A stretch of DNA of 64,000 bases from Liolophura sinensis (lineage: Eukaryota > Mollusca > Polyplacophora > Chitonida > Chitonidae): NCBI RefSeq assembly GCF_032854445.1, contig NC_088295.1, forward strand, positions 52,307,249 to 52,371,248, written 5' to 3'. A program made the translations under genes and the position numbers. Position 1 is the first letter of the stretch. Every line of letters starts with the position of its first letter. Below are positions 59,431 through 64,000 of this stretch, piece after piece. The notes beneath the pieces were generated by a model that was given only the letters and a program-made list of their open reading frames with translations, ran no database searches and was not told the origin of the DNA.

Positions 59431-59949
59431 CCTGTTTGCAGTACTTACTTTGTAATCAAATCATGCTGGCCAGGTAAACTAATCTTGATATACCCTAAGC
59501 CTTTGAAATAAGGATGTTCCCCGTAAAAAGTTAAACCCCCATCAGACCATATGTGTAGCTGTGTCCTTAATTTCTTAAAGGAGAAGAAAAGTTTAAAAAA
59601 TTACACTATAGGCTGAAAAGAACACATTTTGTTCTATCTGGTGGTTCCTGTTGCATAATTTTGCGATTTTTCCTCGCCATACACGTAAAGCCTGAAAAGG
59701 GCAAAGCTGGCATAAATCGCCGAGTCCATCGCATCCTTCATCTTCAATACCCTGTAATTTATGCTGAGGGTGTGTTGCCTCTCAGGCAATGAAAGTCGTT
59801 AAAACTGCCGGCTTGTTCGTGTAAACTCGGAACATTCCGGTTTCCCAATTGTCAGGCGGAAAATGAATTGTACTGTTCGCTACCTCCTGAGAAGAAGAGT
59901 TCTACCGGAAATGTACGAACTGCACTTCGGCAGTTTCGGGCGACAATTT

Positions 59950-60402
59950 GGACACAGACCCCCATTACAACTTCCGTTTTTCGGTAGGGACGATTGTAGT
60001 TCTGTGTATTTCAGGGTGTAAAGTCTTTTTTTGCTGCCAGCCTGCCGTTTTTGGTGTACAGGTGCATGCTTGGTATCAAAATGATGGAAATTGTCTAAGC
60101 TTTGGGCAGGTATGAGTTTTAATGGTGAAAGTTTGAAATTCTGGGCGAGAGGACACAAGGAGACAGGTGGTGATGAGGCTGCGAGTGACGTCCCCTTGGC
60201 GTTGCTAGGCACCCCTCCCAGCTGCCGGCATGGAAAGGTCCAGATTTTGACGGTCAACCTATGTCAAGATTTTTACAGCTTCTTTCTCACAGGCTGGGCC
60301 AGGTATGCACCAAAGCTTATTGGCCTCGGAATGTTTGGGACTGAGCTACAGCGCTAAACGTTAACATTGTCGCTTATGGAAAACTAATGGGGGTCTGTGG
60401 CC
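59950..60402. repeat. 453-bp repeat with inverted ends, copy 1
   Basis: It begins GGACACAGACCCCCATTA and ends with its reverse complement (TAATGGGGGTCTGTGGCC), with one mismatch. It is nearly identical, without visible indels, to 62851-63303 in the same orientation. ORFs of 88 codons (+) and about 110 codons (-) inside it are the same in both copies. I treat them as unproven. Confidence 0.92.
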
Positions 60403-62850
60403 TAATCTGTCCACTTGTGCCAAAACATGTAATATGTCACTGTGTGCTCAGATTTCGCAGCAGCCTGATAATATTTGGTGGGTACATCTGCGATGTGGTT
60501 TGCATTGACATGGAACTTGATTGAGCAGTTTTAAAGCTTTTTAATTCTATATTTTCCCCACATATCCATTTTGTCTAAAAATCGGCTAAAACGCTCTGTG
60601 GTCAAGGGTAGTACAGGAGTATAAACAGACTGGAACAAACACAGACAACGTTTCATTGTTCCTGGTTTTTAAAATGTCTCTTTTGGGGCTGACATTTGAT
60701 AAATAATGCAAAATTTGAGTGCTGCGAGTGAAATTGGAGTATGTGGCTGATAGATAGGGTGGTGTGATTAAGGATGGTCAATAAGGCCGTGCATCACACA
60801 CATATAAGGGCCCAGCCTCACACAGGTGGATAAAAACACATCAGCAGATTAATTTACTTGGCTAGAGTAGTAGAGAGGGCCAGTGTGCATTTAGTTTACA
60901 AACCAAGTCAGGTTCCTCCCATGTGTGCCACCACACACTAGGTAAATGTGCTTCAAATCATCCTGCAGGTCACAAAACATTAAAAACAGGCATCTCTGCT
61001 GCAACACTGTCTGCTGTTTTGGGCATAGACTTGAAGTGGACAAGGTAAATTTTCCTCTTTAAACTTAAAAATAAACCACTGTAGGCATGTAGTTTTCATT
61101 GCATGTGTATATTCATTCCTCTGACAAGTTACATGTGCACTCACACAGTATGTGTGGCGTTGGAACAAAAATGATCAATTTCAAGTTTCTAGCATACATG
61201 TAAGTGTGATCTGTTGGAATATTGCCCTTGTGAAAATGAGTCTCTGCCCCACCAGGTGTCTGTTTCTCCACCAGAACATAGTACGCTGTTCCTGCGACAT
61301 CTCAAGGAGTTTTTGTTTTAGTATCTGGCCCAGTGTGGCATCCACCTCCCTGGGCAACTGGGATTTTTTTATGTTTCCAATGTCCTCACACACAAGTTAG
61401 AAATTAGACAGCTACATATGGCTTTCACATCCTAGTTTAATACCTATTGAGCTTTCGTCTTGGTTTCCCTCTTTAGATCTTGTCTCCCAAACATGGCGTC
61501 AGTGAACTTTGCCTGGTTTATGCATATATTGAACTGGGATCTACCTAGGTGAGTGGGGTCTACTAGCCGTTCAGCTTCCTCAAAGGCCTGACCATTCGGA
61601 TGCAGTCTTCCACTCCCTTGGCCGACCTAGAATCCCCGTCATTGGTCCGGTACTACACCATGATACATACCCCTCCAGCCCCCCCCCCTCCCCCCCAACC
61701 GGGGAAACGTCACAGGTTTCTCATATATGTACGGACAGTTTGAATGTCCATTCCTCATGCCCACCCAGGAACACCCAGTGTGGAACCTGATTACGGATGT
61801 AATTTCTCACTGATTATTTGAGGATTTCTGTGTTGTTACAGGTTAAAAAGTATAGCTTTTCCCCTCTTCTTGGGTCCCTTCAACATGTCTTGGGAGGGTT
61901 GCCTTGCTGACTGTCTGAATGACCAATGTGCATGTACTGTGTGGCTTTATTTTTGTAAGTGGCAAATTCATATTTCTCCCCTCTACTTATCTCTTGTAGA
62001 TGCCAGTGTCACACTTTGGTGTTTGTTATGTGGAAAGTACTAATTTAGTCTGAGGCAACAACACAGGTGGTGGGATTCTTTTGCACTGTGAGTTGAGGTA
62101 AGCCAGCCAACCAATGGCAGCCATGGGGGAGACGGGAAAGGGGGGTAGTGGGGGGGGGGGGTAGTGGGTGATCTTTTAAAGGGTTTTATCATGTGAATCA
62201 CTATGTAAAAGGGATACTAGTCTTTTCTTTAGCCCTATCCATGGAAACTGTGCCTATGAGCATTTCTATATCAATTTGGATGCATATGTTTACTTTGATG
62301 GTGATCAAAATGTACTTTTCTGGAATTTTGAAACTCCGCTTTGCTACCCACCTGTATCACTTTAAGTCAAATTTTGCACAAAGTTGCTAAAAGGTATGTC
62401 CTATATTTTGTAAGTGAATTGTCAGATAAATTACCTGTCTTTTGATATATATTTTGACACTTTTGGCTTTTAAGTATTTTCTTAACACTGCTGTAAACAA
62501 GAAAATCTACTTGAAAATCCATAATTTTCTAAATGTTTGTCAATGGAAAATGTAAAATACTTTGTAATTGGAATTTTTTCATTTTTCTTGCAGATATACA
62601 TACCAGCTTTCCAAAACATTTGACCTGGTTGAGATATTTTGAACGGTATGTGCACTACAGAGCTTTGAACTTTGTGCTTGAGGACGGACAAACAGACACA
62701 TTTCCAAGATAGGGGTACCCCAAGTTAAATTCCTCCTACTCAAAAGTTTTTGCATGTATCAAGCTGTAACTTTATGTGTGAGGTTTAGAGGTAGTAAGCA
62801 TTATGTGGTGCAAAAATTATTGATTTTGAAAAAAGTTGGCTGGTGTGATA
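60403..62850. other. Unique sequence between the two 453-bp repeats
   Basis: No recognisable coding domain. A C-run lies at 61679-61697 and G-runs at 62127-62161. ORFs are under 85 codons. Confidence 0.5.
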
Positions 62851-63303
62851 GGACACAGACCCCCATTACAACTTCCGTTTTTCGGTAGGGACGATTGTAG
62901 TTCTGTGTATTTCAGGGTGTAAAGTCTTTTTTTGCTGCCAGCCTGCCGTTTTTGGTGTACAGGTGCATGCTTGGTATCAAAATGATGGAAATTGTCTAAG
63001 CTTTGGGCAGGTATGAGTTTTAATGGTGAAAGTTTGAAATTCTGGGCGAGAGGACACAAGGAGACAGGTGGTGATGAGGCTGCGAGTGACGTCCCCTTGG
63101 CGTTGCTAGGCACCCCTCCCAGCTGCCGGCATGGAAAGGTCCAGATTTTGACGGTCAACCTATGTCAAGATTTTTACAGCTTCTTTCTCACAGGCTGGGC
63201 CAGGTATGCACCAAAGCTTATTGGCCTCGGAATGTTTGGGACTGAGCTACAGCGCTAAACGTTAACATTGTCGCTTATGGAAAACTAATGGGGGTCTGTG
63301 GCC
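62851..63303. repeat. 453-bp repeat with inverted ends, copy 2
   Basis: Same length, ends and orientation as copy 1. The outer flanks of the pair (ATTT at 59946-59949 and ATTT at 63304-63307) could be a 4-bp target duplication for the whole composite. This is weak evidence. Confidence 0.92.
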
Positions 63304-63383
63304 ATTTTCCTCCTAACACAGAACACTTCAGGGCTAGCTCTTAGGCAAAATGGAGTCGCCCAAAGCGGATTTTGGCGCTGACT

Positions 63384-64000
63384 TTATTTAAAATTTATCA
63401 CCTTGAGGTACATATTAGAATTTCTTATGGCATGCACCTGCAAGGAAATGCATACTCTTTTCAATGGTATTTGTTTGATATTTAAGTTTTCTCCTCCTTT
63501 AACATTTGAATCTAAATTTTCTTTCTGAACTCGATTGTAGTCTTTGGTAAATTTAATTCCAAGGCGTGGGACAGTAGAAGCTAGTGTCCTTAACAATGGA
63601 TAAGCAATACATATTGCTTGAAAGCTTGAATTTAACAACACAACTTGATGTTCCACTGTAATAAAGCCTTATCCATTTGCAAATGTTAAAACTGAATGCC
63701 TTTGGGGCTCTCTCTGCAGAAACTGAAATTCTTCAGAGTCAAACACCTTTTCAAAGCCAATAAAAAGCGAAAATCCACTATCTTCGTAGCTATCTAATAA
63801 ATCCAACAGGAGTCCCACATTTTAAACTAAAAATCTCTCTATAACAAAGCCAGTTTGTGTAGAGTCGGTCAACTGCCTTTCATCAATTGTAACCTGTTTC
63901 ACTAAGTTTTGCTCATTTTCCCCTCTTAACTGGTATTTCCTTACAACGCTTAATTGCCACATTCATTACTTATATTTTTGATTTATTCTCATAAATGAAT
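63384..64000 (-). pseudogene. L1/Tx1-like LINE ORF2, reverse transcriptase relic (runs off the window)
   Basis: Minus strand from the right edge: QTGFVIERFLV, then LLDLLDSYEDSGFSLFIGFE and KVFDSEEFQFLQRE. The RT motif A is normally DFEKAFDSLEWxFL, so the catalytic Asp is now Gly. Further left comes LGIKFTKDYNRVQKENLDSN, then VKGGENLNIKQIPLKR. Frames shift and stops are present. It continues, after the 3.9-kb insertion, at 58540-59430. Confidence 0.88.

Larger units (their letters stand above)
59440..63380. mobile_element. Insertion of about 3.9 kb splitting the LINE relic
   Basis: The LINE ORF2 reading stops at about 63384 and resumes near 59430, with roughly 15-20 residues missing, so this block was inserted or replaced sequence there. 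It contains a pair of 453-bp direct repeats (59950-60402 and 62851-63303) and 2.4 kb of unique sequence between them. I found no coding domain in it. Confidence 0.6.

Overview
This is eukaryotic, AT-rich, repeat-dense DNA. Introns with GT/AG borders, tRNA-derived SINEs with target-site duplications, and DIRS, Penelope, Gypsy, LINE and Tc1 relics all point to an invertebrate. The SINE families and the overall mix look molluscan to me (inference from pattern memory, not a database match). There is no bacterial-type operon structure, and most long ORFs lie in tandem repeats or transposon relics.

Layout. 0.1-4.15 kb: a minisatellite/satellite array (43-44 bp unit) with locally homogenised higher-order repeats of about 304 bp and 174 bp. 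4.2-16 kb: sequence in which I recognise no gene, carrying two SINE copies, a 39-bp minisatellite, simple repeats and a G-rich block. 16.2-17.4 kb (-): a dead LINE reverse transcriptase. 17.7-22.0 kb (+): a dead DIRS-type tyrosine-recombinase retrotransposon. A Penelope-like element (-) with a GIY-YIG domain sits inside the DIRS element, and a SINE sits inside the Penelope element. A RecQ-helicase-like fragment follows at 22.1 kb.

26.6-42.5 kb (-): the one host gene I can support, the 3' part of a gene for a cell-surface EGF-repeat receptor. Read from right to left it has two EGF-like exons, a tandemly duplicated set of calcium-binding EGF exons (some broken), two more cbEGF exons, a transmembrane exon and a terminal exon for a 110-120 residue cytoplasmic tail. 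Nearly all junctions are phase 1, so exon duplication, loss or skipping keeps the frame. Its introns hold a Tc1 element with intact terminal inverted repeats (32.6-34.1 kb), a Gypsy relic (38.5-40.7 kb), several SINEs and a TG/TA compound microsatellite.

42.6-49.4 kb: a second Tc1-like relic cut by a SINE, a fold-back repeat, a Gypsy pol relic (+) and a gag-protease LTR-retrotransposon relic (-). 49.4-58.5 kb: mostly unrecognised sequence with minisatellites, a palindromic block and a small dispersed repeat family. 58.5-64 kb: an L1/Tx1-like LINE relic (-) split by an insertion of about 3.9 kb that carries two near-identical 453-bp direct repeats with inverted ends.

No complete autonomous novel system is visible. 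The most interesting items are the recent exon-pair duplication in the EGF receptor gene, the three-level nested retroelement, and the 453-bp repeat pair.
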